Below, in pieces: positions 8,680 to 16,857 of a stretch of 64,000 nucleotides of DNA. Source of the stretch: Nocardia cyriacigeorgica (GTDB taxonomy: Bacteria; Actinomycetota; Actinomycetes; Mycobacteriales; Mycobacteriaceae); contig NZ_JARWNX010000031.1 of the NCBI RefSeq assembly GCF_029868385.1, positions 54,661 to 118,660 of the forward strand. Direction: 5' to 3'. The position numbers and the translations under genes were made by a program. Each line of letters begins with the position of its first letter. Positions within the stretch are counted from its first letter, which is position 1. Below the pieces are notes generated by a model that saw only the letters and a program-made list of their open reading frames with translations, searched no databases and had not been told where the DNA came from.

Positions 8680-9477
8680 GTGCCGGAGGGGCATACGCTG
8701 CACCGCCTGGCGAAGCTGCATCAGCAGCGGCTGGCAGGCGGTGTGGTGCGGGTATCGAGCCCGCAGGGCAAGTTCGCCGATGGCGCGGCACGGGTGGACC
8801 GGCAGGCCCTGGTCCGGTCGGAGGCGTGGGGCAAACATCTGCTGCACCACTACGAATCCGGGCTGGTCGTGCATGTGCATCTCGGGTTGTACGGAACCTT
8901 CACCGAATCGGCCATCCCCATGGGGGAGCCGGTCGGTCAGGTTCGGATGCGTGTGGCCGGAGCCGGATTCGGTACCGATCTGCGCGGGCCGACAGCATGT
9001 GAGGTACTGACCGCGCCCGAGGTCGGTGCACTGATCGACCGGCTCGGTCCCGATCCGCTGCGGCGTGGCGCCGAACCCGAGCGGGCCTGGCGGCGAATTC
9101 ATCGCTCGCGCAGACCGATCGGATCGCTGCTGATGGACCAGCAGGTCATCGCTGGTGTCGGCAACGTCTACCGCGCCGAGGTGCTCTATCGACACAGCAT
9201 CGCACCGCAGCGTCCCGGCACCGCGCTGTCTCTCGATGAGTGGGAAGCGTTGTGGGCCGACCTGGTGCAGCTGATGCGGGTGGGGGTGCGGCGCGGCAAG
9301 ATGCACGTCGTGCGTCCGGAACACGATCACGGCGAACCGTCCTACGCGCCGGATCGCCCGCGCACCTACGTCTACCGTCGGGCGGGTGCGCCCTGCCGGA
9401 TCTGCGGTACACCGGTTGCTCATTCGGTGCTGGAGGGCCGAAATCTCTTCTGGTGCCCCACATGTCAGTCGAGTTGA
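8680..9477 (+). CDS. nei: Endonuclease VIII / Fpg-family DNA glycosylase
   Basis: A 265-residue Fpg/Nei glycosylase that removes oxidised bases and cuts the abasic site. After processing of the initiator Met, Pro2 and Glu3 (PEGHTLH) form the catalytic N-terminus. A helix-two-turn-helix region (MDQQVIAGVGNVYRAEVLY, about 150-168) is followed by the C-terminal zinc finger CRIC...CPTC (about 238-262). The start is GTG, at the right distance for the PEGHT N-terminus to be used. It is paired with rpiB as in Mycobacterium, where the gene is annotated as an endonuclease VIII. Confidence 0.9.
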   Translation: MPEGHTLHRLAKLHQQRLAGGVVRVSSPQGKFADGAARVDRQALVRSEAWGKHLLHHYESGLVVHVHLGLYGTFTESAIPMGEPVGQVRMRVAGAGFGTDLRGPTACEVLTAPEVGALIDRLGPDPLRRGAEPERAWRRIHRSRRPIGSLLMDQQVIAGVGNVYRAEVLYRHSIAPQRPGTALSLDEWEALWADLVQLMRVGVRRGKMHVVRPEHDHGEPSYAPDRPRTYVYRRAGAPCRICGTPVAHSVLEGRNLFWCPTCQSS

Positions 9478-9565
9478 GCCGAGCGTGGCCCACTCACCGT
9501 TCCCGCTGTGGCCCGGACGATTCGATCCGCGTGTCGCGTGATTCGCGGCTGTCGTGTCGGCCCGT

Positions 9566-10531
9566 TCACCCGGCGACGGCGGCGCCGATCTCCGCCTCGT
9601 CGGCGTCGGCGAGCGCGAACCGGCGCCCGCCCGCGGTCTTCGCCGAGTACATCGCCCGGTCCGCGCGGCGCAGCAGATCGGTGAAATCGCACGGACTGCC
9701 CGGCGGTGAATACGCGGTGCCGACGCTGGCCGATACCGGCACCGGCCCCGCCGACGACCACACCGGATCGCGGAGCGCGGCCACGATGCGATGCGCGAGA
9801 TCGCCGAGGGTATTGCGGGGCGGATTGGTGGCGAGCACGAATTCATCGCCGCCGTAACGGCAGATGACGGTATCGGGTGGGCAGACCTCGCGCAGCCGGT
9901 TGGCCAGATCCACCAGCACCTCGTCGCCCACGGCATGACCGTAGCCGTCGTTGATCTGCTTGAACCGATCCAAATCGATCAACAGCAGCCCGACACCGCG
10001 GTTCGGATCGGCCGCCATCAACCGCACCCGATCCTGTAGCAGCGTGCGATTGGCCAGGTCGGTGAGCGCGTCATGGGTGGCCTCATGACGCAGCCGATGC
10101 TGTAGGGCGGCGATCTCCTGCACCCGCACCGAGACGGCCGCCGAGATGTGCTGCTCCTGCTGGGCGAGCGCACGCTCCTGGAGCGCCTGGGCATAGCTGT
10201 CGATGGCCTGGCTGGCCACGAACGGCCACCGCGTCGCGGCCAGCGATCCGGGTGGACCCGCGCGGAAACCGAGCAACGTGCGGGTGGCCTGCGCCAGCAT
10301 ACGAATTCGTTCCAGTGGCGCCTCGGCCAGCCGCGCACCGAGCATTCTGGCTTCCAGCACGGGAAACGGTTCCGATCGGGCCAGTTCGAGCAAGCGCTCG
10401 ATGATCTCGATCAGAACAGGTTCCAGCTGTTGTGGCGCCGCCTCGACACCGGACTGGGCGCAAACCGTACGCGCCCATGTCCGTGCGGTCTCGGCGACCG
10501 GTGGTCGGTCCTCAGCCGGCATGGTGCTCAC
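9566..10531 (-). CDS. GGDEF-domain diguanylate cyclase
   Basis: A 321-residue cytoplasmic protein. The N-terminal 150 residues are helical with no recognised sensor; the C-terminal half is a GGDEF domain with the metal-binding LLLIDLDRFKQINDGYGH segment and the intact active-site motif YGGDEF at about 224-229. The product would be cyclic di-GMP. I see no RxxD inhibitory site before the motif, so product feedback may be absent. It is convergent with nei. Confidence 0.85.
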   Translation of the reverse strand: MSTMPAEDRPPVAETARTWARTVCAQSGVEAAPQQLEPVLIEIIERLLELARSEPFPVLEARMLGARLAEAPLERIRMLAQATRTLLGFRAGPPGSLAATRWPFVASQAIDSYAQALQERALAQQEQHISAAVSVRVQEIAALQHRLRHEATHDALTDLANRTLLQDRVRLMAADPNRGVGLLLIDLDRFKQINDGYGHAVGDEVLVDLANRLREVCPPDTVICRYGGDEFVLATNPPRNTLGDLAHRIVAALRDPVWSSAGPVPVSASVGTAYSPPGSPCDFTDLLRRADRAMYSAKTAGGRRFALADADEAEIGAAVAG

Positions 10532-10926
10532 CGGACACAGGTGACGACTCCGCGCGGGCTCCCCGATCCGAGCCCGACACCGGCGTCACCACGGTCGTTC
10601 TCACTGCTACGCGGATGGTCCACCTCGTCGGGTGCACGCTCACCGCCCCCTTTCCAGATACCCCCGTCCGGCAAAAAGGATCCTAGCAAGCCGATCGGCC
10701 TCGAAAAACGGCGTTCTGCAACGAGTTCTCGGTGCCGAACACGGGCCGATCGGGTATGTGATCGCTGCGCGGGCGCCAGCGTTACACATCAATTCTGGTT
10801 AGCTCGAAGGTCGCCGGAGGCCCTGCCGAGTATCCGGCGAGGGGCTGATTGGCGTTATCGCAGGCGAGTTCGGTACAGTCGCTGATGCACACGACATCGT
10901 GGCGATCCCATCGATGTCGTATGCCT
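10532..10926 (+). promoter_or_regulatory. Non-coding stretch with probable tRNA operon promoter
   Basis: I see no gene in these 395 bases. Near the right end there is a -35-like TTGGCG (10849-10854) and a -10-like TACAGT (10874-10879) with a 19-base spacer. A perfect 9-base inverted repeat, ACGACATCG (10891-10899) and CGATGTCGT (10912-10920), ends six bases before tRNA-Gly and would form a hairpin in the precursor leader. The left part probably holds the promoter of the divergent cyclase gene, with no clear boxes. Confidence 0.4.
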
Positions 10927-10997
<71 letters not shown>

Positions 10998-11028
10998 CTC
11001 ACGCAAAATTCTCGCCCTGGCGAGGCCA

Positions 11029-11102
11029 CGGGGTGTAGCGCAGCTTGGTAGCGCATCCGCTTTGGGAGCGGAGGGTCGCAGGTTCAAATCCTGTCACCCC
11101 GA
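11029..11102 (+). tRNA. tRNA-Pro (TGG)
   Basis: A full cloverleaf is visible. Acceptor arms are CGGGGTG and CACCCCG with discriminator A, the anticodon stem TCCGC/GCGGA closes the loop TTTGGGA giving TGG, and the T-loop is TTCAAAT. It lies 31 bases after tRNA-Gly, so the two are probably co-transcribed. In Mycobacterium this tRNA pair sits between the nei side and tig, which makes the absence of tig here notable. Confidence 0.95.
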
Positions 11103-11110
11103 CATCGGAA

Positions 11111-11141
11111 AGGCCCCTGACCATGCAATGGCCAGGGGCTT
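11111..11141 (+). terminator. Terminator after tRNA-Pro
   Basis: GCCCCTG (11113-11119) and CAGGGGC (11133-11139) form a strong stem around a short loop, within a slightly larger inverted repeat that includes AGG/CTT-side bases, just after the tRNA. It is followed by TTCGTG rather than a T-run. It also lies beyond the 3' end of the convergent MerR-type gene, so it may serve both. Confidence 0.6.
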
Positions 11142-11154
11142 CGTGTCGTGTGGG

Positions 11155-11874
11155 CTAGCCGCCGTCGGTGGCTATCGGTGCGGCGGGTAGTTCCGAATGC
11201 CGGGCGAAGGCCTGATCGATGAGTTCGGACGCGGCCCTGGTGGCGATCAGCCGCGCGATGGCCAGATCGGTCTCCAACTTGGTGCGGTCCTTCGGGGTGC
11301 GGCCGGACTGCTCGTAGCTCTGACCGGCCAGCAGGTAGAACACCTCGGCGGCGTACCGGTCGGCGATGCGATCGCAGTCGGCGCGCAAACGCTCGACGAA
11401 CTGGAAAGTCGTGTCCACCGGGAGCCCGGCATCGCTGAGCCGGGTCGCGAGGTCGCAGCAGCGCGGATTGGTGAGCCGATAGGCGTCGAGCGGATCGTCG
11501 CTGGCCGCGAGGGCCTGCTTCACATAGTCCGGTAGCTCCGGCGGTGCCTCGCGGTCGGGCGGATCATCCGCAGGTCGGGGGGCATCCGACGGTTCGTTGG
11601 ACGGCTGGTCCACGACCCCGAGCACATCGGCGAGACCATCGCCGCGATCCCAGGCATCGAGCAGTTCCCGGATGCCGTTGAGCTTCATACCGCGGCCGAG
11701 CAGGCGACTGATCGTCTGCAACCGATTCAAGTGGTCGGACCCGTAGTACCCGATCCGCCCCCGCACGTCGGGGGACGGCAAGAGCCCCCGTTCGTGGTAC
11801 ACGCGCACGCTGCGCACGGTGGTATCGGCTACCCGCGCCAGTTCGTCGATGGTGTACTCCGCCTCTGCTGCCAT
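11155..11874 (-). CDS. MerR-family transcriptional regulator
   Basis: A 239-residue protein whose first 75 residues are a MerR winged helix-turn-helix (YTIDELARVADTTVRSVRVYHERGLL, then RIGYYGSDHLNRL). The long C-terminal part is helical (AYRLTNPRCCDLATRL...) and unlike the short dimerisation helix of metal-responsive MerR proteins, so an effector or dimer domain of unknown ligand is likely. ATG at 11874 is chosen: the longer frame to 11967 runs through two copies of a palindromic motif (11927-11946 and 11972-11985) that look like operator DNA. Those sites upstream of its own start suggest autoregulation. Confidence 0.75.
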   Translation of the reverse strand: MAAEAEYTIDELARVADTTVRSVRVYHERGLLPSPDVRGRIGYYGSDHLNRLQTISRLLGRGMKLNGIRELLDAWDRGDGLADVLGVVDQPSNEPSDAPRPADDPPDREAPPELPDYVKQALAASDDPLDAYRLTNPRCCDLATRLSDAGLPVDTTFQFVERLRADCDRIADRYAAEVFYLLAGQSYEQSGRTPKDRTKLETDLAIARLIATRAASELIDQAFARHSELPAAPIATDGG

Positions 11875-11926
11875 ACCTACTAGGAAACCACAATCAGGCC
11901 CGTAGAAAAACGGACCGTGCTGAAAT

Positions 11927-11946
11927 GTGCCGTTACATGGCGGTAC
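11927..11946. promoter_or_regulatory. CCGTT-N4-CGG palindrome, copy 1
   Basis: GTGCCGTT-ACAT-GGCGGTAC, an imperfect palindrome 53 bases upstream of the MerR-type start. The same core recurs at 11972, 13767 and 61364. Confidence 0.55.
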
Positions 11947-11971
11947 GGAGCGTAAAGAATTGATCAACGTC

Positions 11972-11985
11972 CCGTTACTTGGCGG
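11972..11985. promoter_or_regulatory. CCGTT-N4-CGG palindrome, copy 2
   Basis: CCGTT-ACTT-GGCGG, 42 bases from copy 1, which is four helical turns and so on the same DNA face. It lies between the divergent MerR-type and WhiB-like genes. Confidence 0.5.
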
Positions 11986-12149
11986 CGGATTCGCTTGCTG
12001 TTAGACCAACCGTCGGTTAACGTTCGATTGACCGACTTTCGAGTTGGTTTCCGGAGACTGTCGAGCAGCTCCGATGACTCCCCCAGCGCGCTCGCGCGAC
12101 CACGGACACGCGTCGTCATCGGCGTGCCCTCGGCTTCCCGGAGATTGTT

Positions 12150-12629
12150 ATGACTACTGCTCGGACCGATCTGCTCGACCGCGACGATCTCGCGGCACCG
12201 CGGGTCGCCACCATTCCTGCCAGGTCATCCGCACGCCCGCTGTGTGCGGACAATCCCGATAACTGGGATCTGGACGCGGGCACGCCCGAGGCATGGCGGA
12301 CCGCGGTCCAGACCTGTAGCGGTTGCCCGGTGTTGGCTCAATGCAAGCAACTGGCCGAAATGCTCATCGCCCGTGGCGATTATCCGCGATCGATGATCTG
12401 GGCCGGAACCGCGTACGACGCGTCCGGACATGTGGTAGACGACTTGGACAAGCATCGTGTCGCGGCACTCGACAACAAGCGTCCGATGCGGATCATCCGC
12501 AATGGTCCACGTCTGAGCCGGATCGAATCCGGTACCGGCGCGCCGCGCCGCCATCTCGTCCTCGGTCGACCGCTGCGGCCGACGGGGACGGGTGGACCCC
12601 GATCGTCGGGCAGTGGCTGTCCTGCCTGA
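12150..12629 (+). CDS. WhiB-like iron-sulfur protein
   Basis: A 159-residue protein with the WhiB cysteine pattern: C32, then CSGC at 56-59 and C65 (PLCADNP...TCSGCPVLAQC). After the cluster region there is MIWAGTAYD in the place where WhiB proteins have the GVWGG turn, so the sigma-contact motif is degenerate. A basic, Arg-rich tail without an AT-hook follows. It probably carries a redox- or NO-sensitive 4Fe-4S cluster; whether it binds the sigma factor is open. It lies between the divergent MerR-type gene and the ROK gene 23 bases downstream. Confidence 0.7.
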   Translation: MTTARTDLLDRDDLAAPRVATIPARSSARPLCADNPDNWDLDAGTPEAWRTAVQTCSGCPVLAQCKQLAEMLIARGDYPRSMIWAGTAYDASGHVVDDLDKHRVAALDNKRPMRIIRNGPRLSRIESGTGAPRRHLVLGRPLRPTGTGGPRSSGSGCPA

Positions 12630-12652
12630 CACGTTGTAGGAGAACGTAGTTC

Positions 12653-13543
12653 ATGACCTATGTGGCGTTGGAAATCGGCACGTCCAGGTTCGCGGCCACT
12701 CGCGTGGACCCGGACGAGGGACTGGTGGAGATCCATGAGATCCCGGTGCCGGATCGTGCCGCATGGGAGCGGTGCGCTGAACTACTCACCGAAGTGGCGG
12801 ACGGTGCCGACGTCGTAGGCGTCGGTATCGGCTCCACCGGGCCCATCGACATGACGGCGGGTGTCGTTGCGCCGAACAATGTTTCGGACTGGCAGTCAGG
12901 GTTCGCCATTGTCGATGCGGTGCAGAAGATGTTCCCGAGGGCCTCGATCGAACTCGCCCTCGACGGTGTATGTCTTGCTCTGGCCGAGCGATACCTTGGC
13001 AGCACCACTGAAGTTGCCGACGCATTGTCGATCTCGCTGTCGGATCGGATCACCGGCGGCGTGCAGGTCGGTGGGTTGACCATCGTGGGGCGTACCGGTA
13101 ACGGGGGGCACATCGGCCACGTTCTCGTATCCGGTTTCGACGACGTCTGCGATTGTGGTGGCCGGGGCTGTCTGGAAGCGGTCGCAGGTGGGAAGTCGGC
13201 GGTACGGTGGGCTCGCGCGAATGGGTGGAGCGGAGACGGAACCGAGGACCTACTCGCCAGTGCTCGTGATGGTCATGAGGTCGCGGTCGCCGCGATGACC
13301 CGAGCCGGAACTGCTCTTGGACAGGCAATTTCCTCGGTAACCGCGTTGCTGGACATTGATCTGGTGGTTCTGAGCGGTAGTCTCGCCACGCCCGGCTCGG
13401 CACTGTGGAAACCTATGAACGCGGCCGTCGCTACTCACGCGCGGCTCAGCTTTCTGCCGGGGCTGCGCGTGATTGCTTCCGAGCTCGGCGACAACGCTAT
13501 CCTCTCCGGCGCAGGCTTGCTGTCTCTGGCCGATCAAGGTTGA
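12653..13543 (+). CDS. ROK-family protein (sugar kinase-like)
   Basis: A 296-residue ROK protein. The N-terminal phosphate-1 loop is divergent (MTYVALEIGTSRFAATRV instead of GGTK); phosphate-2 GVGIGSTGPID and the adenosine-type GHIGHV segment are present, with the ROK zinc motif CDCGGRGCLE at about 165-174. ROK proteins are glucose or N-acetylsugar kinases or, with an added HTH, repressors; there is no HTH here, so a kinase is the better guess, but the atypical first loop leaves activity uncertain. The start ATG has AGGAGAA upstream. Confidence 0.75.
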   Translation: MTYVALEIGTSRFAATRVDPDEGLVEIHEIPVPDRAAWERCAELLTEVADGADVVGVGIGSTGPIDMTAGVVAPNNVSDWQSGFAIVDAVQKMFPRASIELALDGVCLALAERYLGSTTEVADALSISLSDRITGGVQVGGLTIVGRTGNGGHIGHVLVSGFDDVCDCGGRGCLEAVAGGKSAVRWARANGWSGDGTEDLLASARDGHEVAVAAMTRAGTALGQAISSVTALLDIDLVVLSGSLATPGSALWKPMNAAVATHARLSFLPGLRVIASELGDNAILSGAGLLSLADQG

Positions 13544-13869
13544 TCCATAACCCGAACGCCCTTGTCTCCTCCGTCACGTGACACGGAATTGCAAGGTGTT
13601 ATGCGCTGTTGACTACGCTGCACCCGGCTTGCTGTCGGGTGCAGCGACGCGCACTTCGACGCTCCGGCGCGCCGGGTAGGTCGAAGCGAATCACTCGTTC
13701 GACAACACTCGCGACCAGTTGTGCGGCAGACTGTGTGAACAGACCCCCGAAGGTTGTTGCAACGGCCCGCTACATAACGGTACATTGTGAAGTGTGACAA
13801 CGGTGCAATCGGGAAGTCCATCCGAGGTGCGCGCGTGGTACTGGCGAGTCGGATGAGGGAAGTAGCGCA
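13544..13869. other. Non-coding gap with cluster-edge operator
   Basis: No convincing gene is seen in these 326 bases; the reverse-strand frame here is a shadow. The right part holds the palindrome copy at 13767-13783 and a GAGGGAAG ribosome site (about 13854-13861) for the next gene, so a promoter is expected between them. Local base composition is more AT-rich than in the flanking genes. Confidence 0.5.
13767..13783. promoter_or_regulatory. CCGTT-N4-AACGG palindrome, copy 3
   Basis: CCGCT-ACAT-AACGGTAC, extended to AACGGTACATT. The reverse complement of this 11-base right half, AATGTACCGTT, occurs exactly at 61361-61371. It lies about 90 bases upstream of the first gene of the secretion cluster. 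Confidence 0.55.
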
Positions 13870-15003
13870 GTGATCCCGTGGGTGACAGTCGAAACGTTGG
13901 CGCCGGACGTTCAGACGGTGGCATCGGTGGGGGATGAAGCGCGGGGGTTTGCCGGGTGGAGACGCGTCTTGCAGCGCATACTGGCGAAAACTCCCGCGCT
14001 CTACGACAGTTTGTCGACGCGCGGTATCGGTGAGGCGATCGACGCGGCGCAGAGGCTCGCCGAGGACGTCGATCTGACGATCCCGACCGCCTCCGGCCCA
14101 CACCGGTTGCTGATCAAGCCCGTGTTCGGCCCGGCCCGGCAAGTACACGCCCTACGTATCTGGATCGGCCCCGGTTCCGAGCAGGTGCCCGAGCTGCGTG
14201 CCGCGGTCGGGGTGAGCTGGGATCTGGATGCCCAGATGATCTGCCAGCCCAACGGCATCTCCGGATTGCCGGGTATGGTCGCCGAAGAATATGTGCCGCG
14301 GGTATCGCTCGCCGAGGTCTTCCAACGCTTCACGGGATTCGACCGTCATGCCGAGGTGCTCTCGATGCTCTACGCGCCGCAACCGGGGGACAAGCTCCAG
14401 TTCGAGGCCGCCGTTCGGTGTGGGTCCGGTCCGGCGAAACTGCTCATCACCATCCGCGCCAGGGTCGACGCGCAGTCGCGCGGCGCCTGGTTGCTGATCG
14501 AGGACATCACCTCGGGCGCCACCACGATCGGTTCGCCCAACCTCGAGCACGTGGGGTTGCGTGAGGCGCACCGCAGGGCGGGCACGCATCTGGCCGTCAT
14601 CCAGATCTCGCACGCCAGCATCGCGCATTGGTTGACCGACCCGGCGCCCTGGATCCGATGGGATTATCTGTTCCGGCCGGTGGATGTGTTCCATCCCGAC
14701 GATCGCGTTCGGCTGCCGCTGATCGCCGACCGGTTACACGCCGGTGAATCGGCCGGTTTGACGATGCGCACGCTCGACTACGGCGGCGACTATCGTTCGA
14801 CTTCACTGCTGCTGCACCCGTATCCCGGTACCCGACACCGCGATCTGGCCATCGGCCAGCTCGTGCGTGCCACCGGTGAGCGTCCGATGTTGGACGATTC
14901 GCGCTACGGCCTGCCCATGCACCGGGTACGGACCCCCATCGGCTACGACCATCAACTGCGCCACTGGCTGGCGGGTAGGCAGGATCACAGCCGCGCCCTC
15001 TGA
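13870..15003 (+). CDS. PAS/GAF-like regulatory protein (DUF5593-like), unknown role
   Basis: A 377-residue soluble protein that I recognise only loosely. The N-terminal 110 residues include a beta-rich segment resembling a sensor domain (LLIKPVFGPARQVHALRIWIGP). The middle (GTHLAVIQISHASIAHWLTDPAPWIRWDYLFRPVDVFHPDDRVRLP) resembles a PAS domain with the usual HPDD stretch. Actinobacterial proteins of this look are annotated as GAF/PAS or DUF5593; I cannot confirm which. There is no DNA-binding domain or catalytic motif. GTG start. It stands immediately upstream of the type IV-like operon and downstream of an operator-like palindrome, so a regulatory role is plausible. Confidence 0.5.
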   Translation: MIPWVTVETLAPDVQTVASVGDEARGFAGWRRVLQRILAKTPALYDSLSTRGIGEAIDAAQRLAEDVDLTIPTASGPHRLLIKPVFGPARQVHALRIWIGPGSEQVPELRAAVGVSWDLDAQMICQPNGISGLPGMVAEEYVPRVSLAEVFQRFTGFDRHAEVLSMLYAPQPGDKLQFEAAVRCGSGPAKLLITIRARVDAQSRGAWLLIEDITSGATTIGSPNLEHVGLREAHRRAGTHLAVIQISHASIAHWLTDPAPWIRWDYLFRPVDVFHPDDRVRLPLIADRLHAGESAGLTMRTLDYGGDYRSTSLLLHPYPGTRHRDLAIGQLVRATGERPMLDDSRYGLPMHRVRTPIGYDHQLRHWLAGRQDHSRAL

Positions 15004-15009
15004 GTCTGC

Positions 15010-15025
15010 TCCCCAGTTCTGGGAA
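15010..15025. promoter_or_regulatory. TTCCCA-N4-TGGGAA motif, copy 1
   Basis: TCCCCA-GTTC-TGGGAA, containing the perfect CCCAG-TT-CTGGG. It overlaps the first possible ATG of the next gene (15025), which argues that translation begins further on at 15049. Confidence 0.6.
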
Positions 15026-15048
15026 TGGCCGAAGGGTCGGAATCGGCA

Positions 15049-16068
15049 ATGCTCTCTACCATTTCGAATGTGCGCACACAGGCCGGTAGCTCGGTGGATT
15101 CCGGAGAAGCTCTGCTTCGCCGGATGGCCGCGCGCCGCCGCCGCGACAACGCGGTGATCGCCGTGCTCGCGGTGCTCGCAGTGCTCGGCGGTGGGCACGC
15201 GATCTTCAGCTTCCTGTTCACCAAACCCGTCCCCGATGATCGTGGGCAGGAGACGGTGTCGATCGTCGGCCGGGCGCAGCTGGCCGGAACGTTCGCGCAG
15301 GAGTTCGTCGTGACCTACCTGAGCGCGAACGACAGCCAGAAGGAACGACTAGCCGAGTTCGTCGCGGATACGTCGCGGATACGACTACCCAAGACCGGGC
15401 GTCAGGTGACGGACCCGGTTGTAGCGTTCGTTCGGCGCACCGATGTGCAAGGCGGACTGGATATCTGGTCGGTTACTGTCTCGGTCCGGATCGGGGGGCC
15501 GGCCAACGCTGTCGGCGCCAGGCAGTTCTACCGGGTCGCGGTTTCGCTGACCGATGGTAAGCTCCGCGCACTCGGGCTGCCCGCCGCGGTGACCCCACCC
15601 GGACGCGGACTGGATCTGGCCACCACCTACACCACCACCTGCCCGGCCGACGCGCCGGTATCGACGGTGGCCTCCGGATTCCTTTCCGCGTATCTCACCG
15701 GCTCAGGCGATATCACGCGATATATCGCGCTGGGTTCGGGAATCGGGGCGTTGGTGCCGCCACCGTATACGAAAGTGGATGTCGCCGCCGTCAATGCCGA
15801 CGAGACGAGTTGCGGGAAGAGCGGTTCAACAGTTCGGGTGCTGGCCTCGGTCACGCCGACCGCGGGTGGAACGGAGGTGGCTGCGCTGGAATATCCGCTG
15901 ACCATGATCAACAATGGCGGCCAGTGGCAGGTCCAGACCATGGACCAGGTCCCAGCGCTCGCCCAGCCCCTCGCCGTGATCGCCGAAGGTTCCAAGGACC
16001 AGGCGACCGGCCCAACCACGTCAGTGCCGTCGAGCACGGCGGCCATACCGCCAGCGACGCACAAGTGA
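15049..16068 (+). CDS. TcpC/VirB8-like conjugation protein
   Basis: A single-span membrane protein of about 339 residues: a short basic cytoplasmic end, one helix (DNAVIAVLAVLAVLGGGHAIF, about residues 34-54) and a large outer domain with two NTF2-like repeats (roughly 80-175 and 190-300), the layout of TcpC, the Gram-positive VirB8 homologue. TcpC sits in the membrane and docks other channel subunits. A Ser/Thr/Pro tail follows. ATG at 15049 is preferred because the upstream ATG at 15025 overlaps the repeated operator motif; GAAGGG lies at 15031-15036. It is the first gene of the type IV-like operon. Confidence 0.75.
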   Translation: MLSTISNVRTQAGSSVDSGEALLRRMAARRRRDNAVIAVLAVLAVLGGGHAIFSFLFTKPVPDDRGQETVSIVGRAQLAGTFAQEFVVTYLSANDSQKERLAEFVADTSRIRLPKTGRQVTDPVVAFVRRTDVQGGLDIWSVTVSVRIGGPANAVGARQFYRVAVSLTDGKLRALGLPAAVTPPGRGLDLATTYTTTCPADAPVSTVASGFLSAYLTGSGDITRYIALGSGIGALVPPPYTKVDVAAVNADETSCGKSGSTVRVLASVTPTAGGTEVAALEYPLTMINNGGQWQVQTMDQVPALAQPLAVIAEGSKDQATGPTTSVPSSTAAIPPATHK

Positions 16069-16087
16069 TCGGCGAAATGAGTCCACA

Positions 16088-16348
16088 ATGGGTAGCAATC
16101 TCACCGGCGTTCTGCTGGTAATCCTGCAATTCGTCCGCGCCGCCGGGCTGATCCTGATCGCCATCATCGGCATCGGGACGCTCATCAGCGAGGGCGCGAA
16201 ATCCAAACTGTCCCCGGCCAAGGTGCTCACCGTCGCCGGTTCGGCGATCCTCGCGGGTGTGCTGATCTGGCTGTTGCCGACTCTGATCAATCACGCCCGC
16301 TGGGAAGTGAACACAGTGGTCCCGGACTCCCCGGTGGGCGCATACTGA
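16088..16348 (+). CDS. Small two-helix membrane protein (VirB2/TcpD-like position)
   Basis: An 86-residue protein with two membrane helices (about 5-30, VLLVILQFVRAAGLILIAIIG, and 45-65, VLTVAGSAILAGVLIWLLP). There is no cleavable signal peptide. Size, topology and position between the TcpC-like and TcpE-like genes fit the small inner-membrane subunits of Gram-positive type IV systems (TcpD-like) or a VirB2-like pilin; sequence alone does not decide. Its TGA overlaps the next ATG (TGATG), so the two are translationally coupled. Confidence 0.6.
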   Translation: MGSNLTGVLLVILQFVRAAGLILIAIIGIGTLISEGAKSKLSPAKVLTVAGSAILAGVLIWLLPTLINHARWEVNTVVPDSPVGAY

Positions 16349-16857
16349 TGGCTCAGGTCATCAAGGTATTCACGCCGATCAAGCGTGTGCCTGTGGTGGT
16401 GGGGAAGGCCCAGAACGGCCAGAAGCTGCCGTTCGGGCCGTATACATTGCCGCAGGTCGGTGCGGGCGTGGCGATCATGGCGGTCACGGGTATATGCGCG
16501 ATGAATCTGCCGGTCAATCCGGCGGTCACTTTTCTGTCCGGTACGGCGATCGCGATCCTGGCCGTATTCCTGTTCGGGTTGGTGCCCTATACCGGGGTCC
16601 GGCTCACTTCGCGCGCATTGTGGTTCGCCCGCCTGATCTTCATCCGTAAGCCTGTATCGGCCTCAGGAATGCCGGTGACCGAGGAATCCTCTCGCAATAC
16701 TGTTTTCGTCTCCGAGACCGTGGTGGTGTTCTTACCCGATCGGTCGACGAGCCAGCGGCCACAGCCTGCTCTGCCTGCCGGTGGCTGGCTGCGAGAACTT
16801 GTCGGTGGTAGTCGAGCGGGACTGCCCGTCAATGGTTCCGGAGCAGGGGTGGCCTGA
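16348..16857 (+). CDS. TcpE/PrgI-like membrane protein
   Basis: A 169-residue protein with two close membrane helices (about 35-55 and 58-80) flanked by basic cytoplasmic segments (FTPIKRVPVVVGKAQNGQKLPFGPYTLPQ at the N-terminus), the shape of PrgI/TcpE proteins. These partner the VirB4-like ATPase in Gram-positive conjugation systems. The C-terminal 60 residues are polar and variable. It overlaps the genes on both sides by TGATG junctions, indicating strict co-expression with the ATPase. Confidence 0.65.
   Translation: MAQVIKVFTPIKRVPVVVGKAQNGQKLPFGPYTLPQVGAGVAIMAVTGICAMNLPVNPAVTFLSGTAIAILAVFLFGLVPYTGVRLTSRALWFARLIFIRKPVSASGMPVTEESSRNTVFVSETVVVFLPDRSTSQRPQPALPAGGWLRELVGGSRAGLPVNGSGAGVA

Noticed and set aside
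11875..11967. N-terminal extension of the MerR-type gene
   Set aside because: It runs through the palindromic operator copies and lacks homology; the HTH starts right after the ATG at 11874.
13534..14148. 204-codon reverse-strand ORF over the non-coding gap
   Set aside because: Half of it is antisense to the next gene, there is no ribosome site, and the translation is Arg/Thr/Ser-rich without a pattern.
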